A DNA stretch of 64,000 nt. Origin: Runella rosea (lineage in GTDB: Bacteria > Bacteroidota > Bacteroidia > Cytophagales > Spirosomataceae). Shown here in pieces: positions 32,932 through 41,886 of this stretch. The stretch's first letter is position 1; every line of letters begins with the position of its first letter. The position numbers and the translations under genes are program-made. Under the pieces are notes generated by a model, which made no database searches, was not told the DNA's origin, and saw only the letters and a list, made by a program, of their open reading frames with translations. Location of the stretch: positions 1,054,001 through 1,118,000 of the forward strand of contig NZ_CP030850.1 of assembly GCF_003325355.1 (NCBI RefSeq), read 5' to 3'.

Positions 32932-33894
32932 ATGAAGTTTTCTTCTGACGTCGCTGCTGCTGAGGCACTTAAAGAATCTTATGAAAAACTCCGTGCAGAA
33001 ATTGGCAAAGTCATTGTTGGTCAAGATGATACGGTTCGTTTATTGCTCACCGCTATATTCTGTCAGGGGCACTGCCTCTTGGTTGGGGTTCCCGGATTAG
33101 CAAAAACTCTCCTAATACAGACCATCGCGGGTGCGTTGGATTTGAGTTTTAATCGTATCCAATTCACGCCTGACTTGATGCCTTCGGATATTTTGGGTTC
33201 TGAAACTTTGGACAATGAACGCAATTTCCGTTTTATCAGAGGACCCGTATTTGCCAATATTATTTTGGCGGATGAAATCAACCGTACCCCTCCCAAAACC
33301 CAGTCGGCACTCCTCGAAGCGATGCAAGAATACGCGGTAACGGTGGGCGGCCAAAAACATTCGCTAAGTCGTCCGTTTTTTGTGTTGGCTACCCAAAACC
33401 CCATCGAACAGGAAGGAACGTATCCCCTACCCGAAGCGCAGTTAGACCGTTTTATGTTCATGGTTTACTTAGATTATCCTTCTTACCAAGAAGAGCTTAA
33501 CATTGTCAAATCCACCACAACTGATAATAAACCCGTGATTAATACGGTCATTTCAGCCGCCGAAATCGAAGCATTCCAACACCTAGTTCGGCGCGTTCCC
33601 GTCACGGACAATGTGGTAGAATATGCCGTTAAACTTGTTCAAAAAACCCGACCAATGGGCGATTTGGCCACCGCAGACACCAAAAATTACTTGGAGTGGG
33701 GAGCAGGGCCACGTGCGTCTCAAAACCTGATACTTGCCGCCAAATGCAATGCCCTCATCAACGGAAAATACTCACCTGATATTGAGGATGTAAAAGCAGT
33801 AGCACTTCCTATATTACGTCACCGCATCGTGCGTAACTTTAAAGCAGAAGCAGAAGGAATTTCGGTCAATGATATTGTAAAGCGATTAGTGTAG
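32932..33894 (+). CDS. MoxR-family AAA+ ATPase, second copy
   Basis: The 320 residues have Walker A in [22 protein letters not shown], Walker B in [25 protein letters not shown], and sensor 1 in [27 protein letters not shown]. Full-length AAA+ residues are intact. No DUF58 or VWA partner follows; the next gene is malic enzyme after 226 bp and a terminator. Its clients must therefore be encoded elsewhere or be the upstream SurA-like proteins. Confidence 0.93.
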   Translation: MKFSSDVAAAEALKESYEKLRAEIGKVIVGQDDTVRLLLTAIFCQGHCLLVGVPGLAKTLLIQTIAGALDLSFNRIQFTPDLMPSDILGSETLDNERNFRFIRGPVFANIILADEINRTPPKTQSALLEAMQEYAVTVGGQKHSLSRPFFVLATQNPIEQEGTYPLPEAQLDRFMFMVYLDYPSYQEELNIVKSTTTDNKPVINTVISAAEIEAFQHLVRRVPVTDNVVEYAVKLVQKTRPMGDLATADTKNYLEWGAGPRASQNLILAAKCNALINGKYSPDIEDVKAVALPILRHRIVRNFKAEAEGISVNDIVKRLV

Positions 33895-33911
33895 TTATTC
33901 ACTGCATATAG

Positions 33912-33969
33912 AAATCACGCAAAGACGCAGAGGAGCAAAGAAAACCCCTCTACCTCTTTTGCGTGATTT
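33912..33969 (+). terminator. Terminator after the second moxR
   Basis: AAATCACGCAAA (33912-33923) pairs with TTTGCGTGATTT (33958-33969), followed by a T run (33967-33975). A shorter AGAGG / CCTCT pairing lies inside the long loop. Confidence 0.65.
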
Positions 33970-34120
33970 TTTTTTGTTCCCTGCTCATTTTACAGCTGCA
34001 AAAACAGAATGATAAAACACAAAAGTAATAGCCAACTTCCATAAAAAGACAGTTAATTAGTACGACAAATGCTTTTCATTCGTACCTTGCAAACCCAAAT
34101 TCAACCCCCAAAAAATCGTT

Positions 34121-36391
34121 ATGCCTCCAAAAATTCGCAAAGAGGACGCACTTTATTACCATTCCAAGGGTCGTCCCGGCAAGATTCAGGTAGTGCCAAC
34201 CAAAGAAACCAACAACCAACTTGACCTGTCTTTGGCCTATTCGCCCGGCGTAGCCGAGCCGTGTATGGAAATTTTTAGAAACGTTGAAGATGTCTATAAA
34301 TACACCGCCAAAGGCAACTTAGTGGCGGTAATCAGCAACGGAACGGCTGTATTAGGTCTCGGAAACATTGGCCCCGAAGCAGGTAAACCCGTCATGGAAG
34401 GGAAAGGACTTCTTTTTAAAATTTACGCCGACATTGACGTGTTTGACATTGAACTCAATACCGAAAACGTGGATGAGTTTGTCAGAACGGTTAAAATCAT
34501 GGAGCCTACCTTCGGTGGGGTTAACCTCGAAGACATCAAAGCGCCCGAATGTTTTGAAATCGAACGTCGCCTCAAAGAAGAGCTTAACATTCCCGTCATG
34601 CACGATGACCAGCACGGGACAGCCATCATTAGCTCGGCGGCCCTGCTGAATGGACTCGAATTGGTCGGTAAAAAAGTGGAAGATATTCGCGTCGTGGTGT
34701 CAGGAGCTGGAGCCTCGGCAAGTTCTTGTACCAAGTTATATATTGCCTTGGGCGTTCGTCCCGAAAACGTCGATATGTTCGACAGCAAAGGCCACATCAA
34801 TACCGCCCGTACCGATTTAGACCCCATGAAGCAAGAATTCGCCTCTGAGCGTCGTTTCGCATCGCTGGCCGAAGGAATGGTGGGTGCCGATTTATTCCTC
34901 GGGTTGTCTAAAGCCAACGTAGTATCACAAGACATGGTGCGCTCCATGGCCAAAGACCCGATGGTATTTGCGATGGCCAATCCAGACCCCGAAATTCCGT
35001 ATCCAGACGCCGTAGCCGCCCGCGAAGACGTCATTATGGCCACTGGTCGCTCGGATTATCCCAACCAAGTCAACAACGTATTGGGCTTCCCGTACATATT
35101 CAGGGGCGCATTGGACGTGCGGGCCCGGGAAATCAACGAGCCGATGAAATTGGCGGCAGTGCACGCGCTGGCCGAATTGACCAAAAAGCCCGTTCCTGAC
35201 ATCGTTAATTTAGCTTACAATGCCGACAACATAAAATTCGGTCGTGAATATATCATCCCTAAGCCTGTTGACCCACGCCTGCTCACGACCATTGCCCCCG
35301 CGGTGGCCAAAGCTGCCATGGAGAGCGGCGTAGCTCAGTACCCCATTACGGATTGGGATGCGTACGTTCAACAGCTGGAAAAACGTTTGGGTCAGGACAA
35401 TCAGATTTCTCGGGTGATTATCAGCAAGGCCAGAAAAGCGCCCAAACGCGTGGTTTTTGCCGATGCCGAAAACGTGCAGGTACTCAAAGCGGCCCAACAG
35501 GTACGCGACGAAGGCATTGCGTTTCCGATTTTATTGGGTAAAGAAGAAAAAATACGCGCCATCATTGAGCAGAATAAACTGGACCTCGCCGAGATTCCAG
35601 TGATTGACCCTTATAGCCCTGAGCAATCGGCTAACATTGACCGCTACGCTGAAGTTTATTTCCAAAAACGCCAGCGCAAAGGTGTCAACATCATCGAAGC
35701 TCGCAAGATGATGTATTATCGGAGTTCATTCGGGGCCATGATGGTCGAAATGGGTGAAGCTGATGCCCTGATTTCTGGTTTGACCCGCAATTATCCCGAT
35801 ACCATTCGCCCTTCTTTGCAAATCATTGGGAAAGAAGCGGGGGTGAAAAAAGTGGCGGGTATGTACATATTGCTTACGCGTCGTGGGCCGTTATTTTTGG
35901 CCGATACCACCGTCAATTTTAACCCTACGGTCGATGACATCGTTGAAATCACCGAATTGACCGCCCAAGCCGTAGAACGGTTCAACATAAAGCCGCGCAT
36001 TGCCCTCCTTACTTACTCCAACTTTGGAAGTGCGAAGGGCGAAGATGCCGAAAAAATGAGCACCGCCGCCACCATTTTACACAAAAAACACCCTGATATG
36101 GTGGTAGACGGTGAAATGCAGGCACACTTACCGTTTGATTTAGAACTGTTGCGCACCAATCATCCGTTCAGCAAACTGGCGGAAGACGGGGCCAATACCC
36201 TTATTTTCCCGAATCTTTCGGCCAGCAACATCGCCTACAACCTACTCAAAGAAGTAGGGGAATACGAGGCCATCGGCCCGATTTTGCTCGGAATGCGTAA
36301 ACCTGTTTACGTACTGCAATTGGGTAGCTCCGTTCGCGAAATCGTGAACATGGTAGCTATTGCGGTGGTAGAAGCACAAATGAAAGGGTAG
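34121..36391 (+). CDS. maeB: NADP-dependent malic enzyme, MaeB type
   Basis: The 756-residue cytosolic enzyme decarboxylates malate to pyruvate. The malic enzyme domain (about 1-425) has the family segments [24 protein letters not shown] and [18 protein letters not shown] phosphotransacetylase-like domain (about 430-756) follows with [17 protein letters not shown] and [11 protein letters not shown]. The latter is regulatory in known MaeB enzymes rather than catalytic. It is a single gene with its own terminator. Confidence 0.95.
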   Translation: MPPKIRKEDALYYHSKGRPGKIQVVPTKETNNQLDLSLAYSPGVAEPCMEIFRNVEDVYKYTAKGNLVAVISNGTAVLGLGNIGPEAGKPVMEGKGLLFKIYADIDVFDIELNTENVDEFVRTVKIMEPTFGGVNLEDIKAPECFEIERRLKEELNIPVMHDDQHGTAIISSAALLNGLELVGKKVEDIRVVVSGAGASASSCTKLYIALGVRPENVDMFDSKGHINTARTDLDPMKQEFASERRFASLAEGMVGADLFLGLSKANVVSQDMVRSMAKDPMVFAMANPDPEIPYPDAVAAREDVIMATGRSDYPNQVNNVLGFPYIFRGALDVRAREINEPMKLAAVHALAELTKKPVPDIVNLAYNADNIKFGREYIIPKPVDPRLLTTIAPAVAKAAMESGVAQYPITDWDAYVQQLEKRLGQDNQISRVIISKARKAPKRVVFADAENVQVLKAAQQVRDEGIAFPILLGKEEKIRAIIEQNKLDLAEIPVIDPYSPEQSANIDRYAEVYFQKRQRKGVNIIEARKMMYYRSSFGAMMVEMGEADALISGLTRNYPDTIRPSLQIIGKEAGVKKVAGMYILLTRRGPLFLADTTVNFNPTVDDIVEITELTAQAVERFNIKPRIALLTYSNFGSAKGEDAEKMSTAATILHKKHPDMVVDGEMQAHLPFDLELLRTNHPFSKLAEDGANTLIFPNLSASNIAYNLLKEVGEYEAIGPILLGMRKPVYVLQLGSSVREIVNMVAIAVVEAQMKG

Positions 36392-36415
36392 TTTTTCGCC
36401 CTTATTGATAAACTT

Positions 36416-36450
36416 AAGCGCGGCAGACTTATCACTAGTCTGTCGCGCTT
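36416..36450 (+). terminator. Terminator of maeB
   Basis: AAGCGCGGCAGACT (36416-36429) pairs with AGTCTGTCGCGCTT (36437-36450), with one G-U pair and a 7-base loop, 24 bp after the maeB stop. Confidence 0.7.
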
Positions 36451-36495
36451 ATTCATGTTGAGTTGTTCTCGTATACTCCCAAACGAAGGCGTGCC

Positions 36496-37347
36496 ATGAC
36501 TCCCAACGAATTACCATCAACCAACATAGACCCTTTCTACGAAACGCAAAGTATTGCAGTACCTGAAGCGTTCGAGGAGTTTTTTACGCATTTTTATTAT
36601 GCCGCCAATCATACCCCCTACCCTGTCCATAAAAAGCTAATTCCTTCTTTTCAGACCATTTTGGTCTTTAATCTTGGCAGTAAGATTTCGATTTCGTTCG
36701 ACCAAAACCCCTCTTTCGACGCGCCGAATAGCCTGATTGTGGGGCCCATCAAAAAAAACATTGATTATAGTCTGTCACCTGGGGCCGAAATGCTCGTGGC
36801 GAATTTTAAGTGGGATGCTTTTTACCGTTTTTTTGGACAATCCTTAAAGTCATTCAATGAATTCATCATCGAACCCGATGATTTAGTCAAAGAGCAATGC
36901 TTTGCCGACGTATGGATTCGGCTCAAAGAAGCCCCATCGCTCGCTGAAAAGATCGACCTTTTGTTGAATTTCAGTTTGCCATATTTAAGAGAACGTAAAA
37001 GCAACGTGGCACAGGTTCTGGCGCAAAATGAAGCTAACGGAGCTATAAACACGGTCAAGAAAATAGCCGCAGAAAGCGGCTACAGCGAGCGAAACATTCA
37101 GCTCAACTATCAAAAATATCTGGGATTCAGCGACAAAGAACTCAATCGTTATCAACGGTTTAAAAAAGCAGTTGAACTTTTATCAAAAGCCAACGCCACA
37201 TTGCAGCCAATTGATTGGCTTGAAATTGTAGCGCAGTGCGGCTATTATGACCAAAGCCAGTTGATTCATGACTTCAATCACTTCATTAAAATGTCGCCCA
37301 CTCATTACCTTAAACTCCAAGAAGACCTCTGCATGACGGCGTTATAG
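36496..37347 (+). CDS. AraC-family transcriptional regulator
   Basis: 283 residues from ATG 36496; a TTG at 36463 is in frame but follows the terminator and lacks support. The N-terminal region (about 20-170) has a sensing-domain pattern (FEEFFTHFYYAANHTPYPVHK). The C-terminal AraC DNA-binding domain has two helix-turn-helix motifs (VKKIAAESGYSERNIQLNYQKYLG and IVAQCGYYDQSQLIHDFNHFIKMSPTHY). The next gene, a small oxidoreductase 67 bp downstream, is the likely target. Confidence 0.88.
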   Translation: MTPNELPSTNIDPFYETQSIAVPEAFEEFFTHFYYAANHTPYPVHKKLIPSFQTILVFNLGSKISISFDQNPSFDAPNSLIVGPIKKNIDYSLSPGAEMLVANFKWDAFYRFFGQSLKSFNEFIIEPDDLVKEQCFADVWIRLKEAPSLAEKIDLLLNFSLPYLRERKSNVAQVLAQNEANGAINTVKKIAAESGYSERNIQLNYQKYLGFSDKELNRYQRFKKAVELLSKANATLQPIDWLEIVAQCGYYDQSQLIHDFNHFIKMSPTHYLKLQEDLCMTAL

Positions 37348-37414
37348 CGCTTTTCGTTTTCTTACAATCAGGGCAAAACCGTGGGCGCTAGTTTTGTCAA
37401 AAAAAGAAAACAAC

Positions 37415-37987
37415 ATGAAACACTTAATCATTTATGCCCATCCCCACGCTGGGAGCCTCAATCATTTTCTCAAAGAAACGGCCGTTAATACGCTGGAAAA
37501 AGCGAATCACGAAGTTAGAATCCGCGACCTTTATGAATTGAACTTCAATCCTGTTTTATCATTGGAAGATATGGTGGGGCAACGCAAAGGGCAAGTGGTG
37601 CCTTTGGTCGGTGAAGAGCAAAAACACATCGAATGGGCAGAGGCGATTACCTTTATTTACCCGATTTGGTGGACGGGGATGCCCGCCATCATGAAAGGCT
37701 ACATCGACCGCGTGATGTCGTACGGGTTTGCGTATCGGTACGACCAAGGCATTCAAAAAGGATTGTTGAGCGGCAAACAAGCCTTTGTCGTTAATACCCA
37801 CGGTAAATCCAAGGCTGAATACAACGCCAACGGGATGGATGCAGCCCTGCGCCTCACCTCTGATACGGGAATTTATACCTATTGCGGATTAGACCTTAAA
37901 AGTCACTTATTTTTTGACAAAGCCGACCGGGTCACCGAAGAAACCATCACAATTTGGGCTACTGAAATTGAAGGAATGTATTTGTAG
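37415..37987 (+). CDS. NAD(P)H-dependent oxidoreductase, flavodoxin-like fold
   Basis: 190 residues from ATG 37415, which follows the AraC gene; the in-frame upstream start at 37394 is less likely. The family fold is visible in HLIIYAHPHAGSLNHFLKE, IRDLYELNFNPVL, ITFIYPIWWTGMPAIMKGYIDRVMSYGFAY and GKQAFVVNTHGKS. It matches the KefF/MdaB/NQO group of FMN or FAD reductases that act on quinones. It is probably a stress-inducible enzyme under the upstream AraC protein. Confidence 0.9.
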   Translation: MKHLIIYAHPHAGSLNHFLKETAVNTLEKANHEVRIRDLYELNFNPVLSLEDMVGQRKGQVVPLVGEEQKHIEWAEAITFIYPIWWTGMPAIMKGYIDRVMSYGFAYRYDQGIQKGLLSGKQAFVVNTHGKSKAEYNANGMDAALRLTSDTGIYTYCGLDLKSHLFFDKADRVTEETITIWATEIEGMYL

Positions 37988-38001
37988 ACTTTCCAAGCCT
38001 T

Positions 38002-38937
38002 TTATGAATGCTTTTTCAACGCGGCTACTGCCGCCACGCAATCCGCATCAATGGCTTTTTTGAGGGCTTCAAGACCGTCGAATTTGAGTTCGGGACGAAT
38101 AAATTCCACCAGTTCGACGGTCATTTTTTCACCGTACACATCATCATTGAAGTCAAAAATATATACTTCCTGCGTGCGATTCGTACCGTTGACGGTGGGT
38201 CGAAAACCAATGCTCATCACACCGCCCAACGTTTGCCCCCGCACTTCCACCCGCACGGCGTAAATACCGTCGGCAGGAATCAGTTTATAGTTTTCTGCCA
38301 CGTGAACATTGGCCGTTGGGTATCCAATCGTGCGCCCCAACTGCCTGCCTTTCACCACAATACCCGTAAACGTGTAGTTTCTACCCAACAGTTCAGTAGC
38401 GATGGTTGTGTCTCCCTCCAATAGCGCCTGACGAATTTTGGTTGAGCTCACAGTGATGTGTTCAATCTCCTGACGCGGAATTTCTTCAATTTCAAAACCG
38501 TAACGGGGCGCGTGTTGTTGCAGGTACTCAAAACTACCCTCACGGTTGCGTCCAAAATGATGGTCATAACCGATGACCAATTTTTTGGTCCCGATGGTTT
38601 CCACCAAAATCTGTTGGATAAACTCCTCAGACGACAATTCACTAAACTCCCGCGTAAACGGAATAATGACCAGATGATGAACGCCGTTCTGCCGTAAATA
38701 CGCAATTTTTTCTTCTAAGGTAGACAGCAACTTTAGGTTTTGGCTGTCTTTTGAAACCACCATACGTGGGTGCGGCCAAAAGGTCAACACTACGGTTTCA
38801 CCACCCATAATTTGGGCAGTTTCGGTCAAGCGGGCGAGGATAATTTGGTGACCCAAATGCACTCCGTCAAAGGTTCCGCTGGTCACAATGGCATTCTGAA
38901 GGGGCTTAAAATCAGCTATATCGTAGTAAACCTGCAT
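38002..38937 (-). CDS. ribF: Bifunctional riboflavin kinase / FAD synthetase
   Basis: It makes FMN and FAD. The 311 residues contain the N-terminal FAD synthetase domain (SGTFDGVHLGHQIILARL, TFWPHPRMVV, GYDHHFGRNREG) and the C-terminal riboflavin kinase domain (RTIGYPTANVHV, DGIYAVRVEV, SIGFRPTVNGTNRTQEVYIFDFN). It is the last gene of the ftsX-DUF3098-uppP-truB-ribF run, 17 bp after truB. Confidence 0.96.
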   Translation of the reverse strand: MQVYYDIADFKPLQNAIVTSGTFDGVHLGHQIILARLTETAQIMGGETVVLTFWPHPRMVVSKDSQNLKLLSTLEEKIAYLRQNGVHHLVIIPFTREFSELSSEEFIQQILVETIGTKKLVIGYDHHFGRNREGSFEYLQQHAPRYGFEIEEIPRQEIEHITVSSTKIRQALLEGDTTIATELLGRNYTFTGIVVKGRQLGRTIGYPTANVHVAENYKLIPADGIYAVRVEVRGQTLGGVMSIGFRPTVNGTNRTQEVYIFDFNDDVYGEKMTVELVEFIRPELKFDGLEALKKAIDADCVAAVAALKKHS

Positions 38938-38954
38938 GTTATTGAAAATGGACG

Positions 38955-39686
38955 CTAAATTTCAGACTCAGGATTGAGATTGGGTTTTCCAAGGTCGAGA
39001 TTTAGCTCCAGTCGTTTTCTTTTTACGTAATCTTCAATTTCTTCCGCGTCTTTCAGCCAATACGTTCCGATTCGGGTACGGCACAGTTCGCTCATGTAAG
39101 CACCAGACTCCAGCAACATGCCAAAATCCCGTACTAAACTGCGAATATAAGTCCCTTTGGAACAAACAATGCGAAAACTTACTTCGGGAAAGTTGACGGC
39201 ATCAATCTCAAAGACAGGAACCGAAACCGAACGCGGCTTAATCTCAACCACTTCCCCTCGGCGGGCTTTTTTGTAGAGGCGCTCCCCTCCCATTTTCACA
39301 GCAGAATAAATGGGAGGATACTGCGAAAGTTCTCCTGTCAACTTTGCTACAGCCGCCTGCATCAAATCGAGCGTAATATGATCAGTAGGGTATTCACCCT
39401 CGAAGGGCGTTTCAAGATCGATAGAAGGAGTCGTTTTTCCCAGCACCAATTTGCCAGTATATTCTTTTTCAGCTCCTTGGTACGTATCTATCTCCTTGGT
39501 TTTCTTACCCGTACACAAAATCAATAAACCAGTAGCGAGCGGGTCAAGGGTGCCCGCATGGCCAATTTTTTTGATACGACAGGCTCTCTTTATTTTGTTG
39601 ACGGCGTCAAAAGAAGTCCATGTGAGAGGTTTATTAAGCAAAATAACTTCTCCCTCGTCGGGAGAAGCAGCAGATTCATCTATCAT
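38955..39686 (-). CDS. truB: tRNA pseudouridine(55) synthase
   Basis: It makes pseudouridine 55 in the T-arm of tRNA. The 243 residues have the catalytic Asp 48 in KIGHAGTLDPLATGLL, KPLTWTSFDAVNKIK near the start, and QYPPIYSAVKMGGERLYKKAR. It lacks a long C-terminal PUA tail, as in many Bacteroidota. It lies 10 bp after uppP in the operon. Confidence 0.96.
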   Translation of the reverse strand: MIDESAASPDEGEVILLNKPLTWTSFDAVNKIKRACRIKKIGHAGTLDPLATGLLILCTGKKTKEIDTYQGAEKEYTGKLVLGKTTPSIDLETPFEGEYPTDHITLDLMQAAVAKLTGELSQYPPIYSAVKMGGERLYKKARRGEVVEIKPRSVSVPVFEIDAVNFPEVSFRIVCSKGTYIRSLVRDFGMLLESGAYMSELCRTRIGTYWLKDAEEIEDYVKRKRLELNLDLGKPNLNPESEI

Positions 39687-39696
39687 AGGTCAATCA

Positions 39697-40491
39697 TCAA
39701 ACGATTTCAAGCTTGTATCCAGCCAGCATCAAGGCCAAAATAGCCCCTCCAACGATAATGCGGTACCAGCCAAAAACGCGGAAACCATATTTTGTTAAAA
39801 AGTCAATGAAAAACTTGATGGCCAGCATTGCCACAACAAAAGCGACAACGTTGCCAATGGCAAGCAACTTGATTTGTTCGTCGGTCAGTACAAAGCCATC
39901 TTTGTAAAAATCGTAGGCTTTTTTAGCAGTAGCCGCAAACATGGTAGGCACTGCCAAAAAAAACGAAAATTCGGCGGCAGCTTTACGTGAAAGACGCTGC
40001 GCCATCCCTCCCACAATCGTGGCGCCCGACCGCGAAACGCCCGGTATCATGGCAATACACTGGAAAAAGCCAATTTTAAAGGCGGTTAGGTAATCTATTT
40101 CGTCAGAGCTTTCAATAAAGGTTTTATTAAACCATTTATCAACAAACAACAGAATAATCCCTCCTACCAGCAATGAAATGGCTACGCCCAACGGGCTTTC
40201 AAGAAGCGCATCGATGGCATCGCTGAACAACACCCCAAAAACGGCACTGGGAATAAACGCAACAAAGAGCTTAAAATAAAAATCAAAGCTGCGGAAGAAA
40301 CGCTTGAAATACAAAACAACGACCGAAAGAATGGCACCGAGCTGAATGGCCACGGTGAAAAATTTCACGAATGGGTCGGATGCAATCCCCATAAAAGAGG
40401 ACGCCAAAATCATGTGACCCGTGGAAGAAATAGGTAAATATTCCGTAATACCTTCGATTACGGCAAGAATAAGTGCTTGAATAAAATCCAT
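39697..40491 (-). CDS. uppP: Undecaprenyl-diphosphatase
   Basis: It dephosphorylates undecaprenyl pyrophosphate to recycle the lipid carrier for cell-wall synthesis. 264 residues from ATG 40491; the frame opens further upstream but [14 protein letters not shown] is the normal family start. The signatures [15 protein letters not shown] and [12 protein letters not shown] are intact, and there are about eight hydrophobic segments. It lies in the conserved run between DUF3098 and truB. Confidence 0.95.
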   Translation of the reverse strand: MDFIQALILAVIEGITEYLPISSTGHMILASSFMGIASDPFVKFFTVAIQLGAILSVVVLYFKRFFRSFDFYFKLFVAFIPSAVFGVLFSDAIDALLESPLGVAISLLVGGIILLFVDKWFNKTFIESSDEIDYLTAFKIGFFQCIAMIPGVSRSGATIVGGMAQRLSRKAAAEFSFFLAVPTMFAATAKKAYDFYKDGFVLTDEQIKLLAIGNVVAFVVAMLAIKFFIDFLTKYGFRVFGWYRIIVGGAILALMLAGYKLEIV

Positions 40492-40553
40492 TTTAAAATT
40501 GTAAGGGGTGGGCAGTGAGGTTTTTTCTTCCTCACTCATTCATAACGTTTTGA

Positions 40554-40766
40554 TTATTTGCCGTCGGCAGGACGGCGTAAAATGGCAAAAAACTCAACGA
40601 CAAAACCAGCCATTACTACCAATGGACCCACGGTTAATCCTAGAACACCGAATCCAAACTCTTCAGAATCCATGCTCATAATGACAAATCCACCCAAAAT
40701 CAGCACGATACCAATAATCATGAAGGTGTAGTTACTTTTACCAAAGGGAAATGCGTTCTTTTTCAT
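40554..40766 (-). CDS. DUF3098-family two-helix membrane protein
   Basis: The 70 residues have two hydrophobic segments (FMIIGIVLILGGFVIMSM and FGVLGLTVGPLVVMAGFVVEFFAIL), both typical of DUF3098 proteins encoded next to ftsX in Bacteroidota. The function is unknown; the conserved linkage suggests a role around cell division or the envelope. It follows ftsX by 48 bp. Confidence 0.85.
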   Translation of the reverse strand: MKKNAFPFGKSNYTFMIIGIVLILGGFVIMSMDSEEFGFGVLGLTVGPLVVMAGFVVEFFAILRRPADGK

Positions 40767-40814
40767 TTGACTATTTTAAATGTTGAATTGATAAAAAAAG
40801 GAGGTATGGGTTTA

Positions 40815-41696
40815 TTAATACAAATCATCTAGGGTCATTCTCAAATACCTCGCCAATGCTTGAAACGTGCTTAAAATTCCAATCAGCGCCCCTAAAATAA
40901 TAACACCTAGGAGCAGAAAGCCCAGTTTTTCGTATTCCTGCAACGTGTGTAATCCTTCAATTTGGCGAAGGGCCACTTGCTGTAAACCCACAATCAAACC
41001 CGCCGCAATCAGGCCACTGATGAGCCCTTGCACCGCGCCGTTTTTGAGGAAAGGCATCTGAATAAAATTATTGGTCGCGCCCACCAATTGCATACTACGT
41101 ATCAAAAACCGTTGCGAATACAAAGCCAAGCGAATGGTATTATTCATCAACAATACAATGATTATGAGCATAATAACCGCAAAAGTGGCCAAAATGATGT
41201 AAATTTTGGTGAGGTTTTTATTAATTTGGTCGGCTAGGTTTTCCTGATACACTACTTCAAAAACGCCCTCCAATTTTTCAACGTCTGCTTTGATTTTTTG
41301 GAGTTTGGTATCTTCAAAATAATCCTCTTGTAAGCGCACCCGATAACTGTCATGCAGGGGATTTTCGCCCAGAAACGCGCTAAAATCCTCCTTCGTATCA
41401 GCAATAAACTCGCGGGCGGCCTCGTCTTTTGAATAAAAAATCACTTGAGGCTTTCCTTCAATATTCAACACAAAAGGGTTTGCAATCAGTTTTTTCTGAA
41501 TATCAGCCACTTGCGTTGAGTCAAGACCTTTGTCGAGCATGACTCGCACCTCAATATTTTGCTTAATGATAGAAATAAGCTTTTTGGACTGCATGACCAG
41601 CAAGCCACAAAATCCAATCAAAAATAACGCCGCGGTTAAGCTAACAATAATCATGGCGTTGGGATAACTGCCAACCTTTTTCTTTTTCAGAGGCAT
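40815..41696 (-). CDS. ftsX: FtsX-like permease, cell division
   Basis: The 293 residues have four membrane segments: one after the short cytoplasmic N-terminus (AMIIVSLTAALFLIGFCGLLV) and three in the C-terminal half. An extracytoplasmic domain between them (IEVRVMLDKGLDSTQV, YSKDEAAREFIADTKEDF) is typical of FtsX. FtsX pairs with the ATPase FtsE and controls peptidoglycan hydrolases at division; ftsE is not in this window. Its leader holds a hairpin shared with trxA. Confidence 0.92.
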   Translation of the reverse strand: MPLKKKKVGSYPNAMIIVSLTAALFLIGFCGLLVMQSKKLISIIKQNIEVRVMLDKGLDSTQVADIQKKLIANPFVLNIEGKPQVIFYSKDEAAREFIADTKEDFSAFLGENPLHDSYRVRLQEDYFEDTKLQKIKADVEKLEGVFEVVYQENLADQINKNLTKIYIILATFAVIMLIIIVLLMNNTIRLALYSQRFLIRSMQLVGATNNFIQMPFLKNGAVQGLISGLIAAGLIVGLQQVALRQIEGLHTLQEYEKLGFLLLGVIILGALIGILSTFQALARYLRMTLDDLY

Positions 41697-41711
41697 AAAT
41701 AGAATGTAAAG

Positions 41712-41741
41712 TGAAGACGGGGTCGCCCGTACGGTTCAGTG
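41712..41741 (-). promoter_or_regulatory. Leader hairpin of ftsX, shared with trxA
   Basis: In the ftsX direction a stem ACGGG / CCCGT (41730-41726 with 41721-41717) encloses the loop CGAC, about 20 nt before the start codon. Flanks CACT.A and GTC.TCA match the trxA copy. Relative to trxA, one C-G pair became G-C, so the stem is kept. Confidence 0.5.
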
Positions 41742-41789
41742 TATTAAAGACCAATTACGTTCGTTCATAAACTCATCCATGAATCATTG

Positions 41790-41797
41790 CAAAAATA
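41790..41797 (-). promoter_or_regulatory. TAnnTTTG -7 box for ftsX
   Basis: The minus strand reads TATTTTTG. A TTG lies at 41823-41821, 23 bp upstream. The implied leader of about 90 nt would contain the shared hairpin. Confidence 0.45.
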
Positions 41798-41886
41798 GGT
41801 AATTATTTCAAGAACGAATTCAAATAGTAGATTCGTAAATCGTTTTTAAAGTTTTTTAACCAAATTGCTGGTCATTCGAGTCCAAA

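Noticed and set aside
34121-36391. Separate phosphotransacetylase gene
   Set aside because: The frame is continuous with the malic enzyme domain, as in known MaeB proteins.
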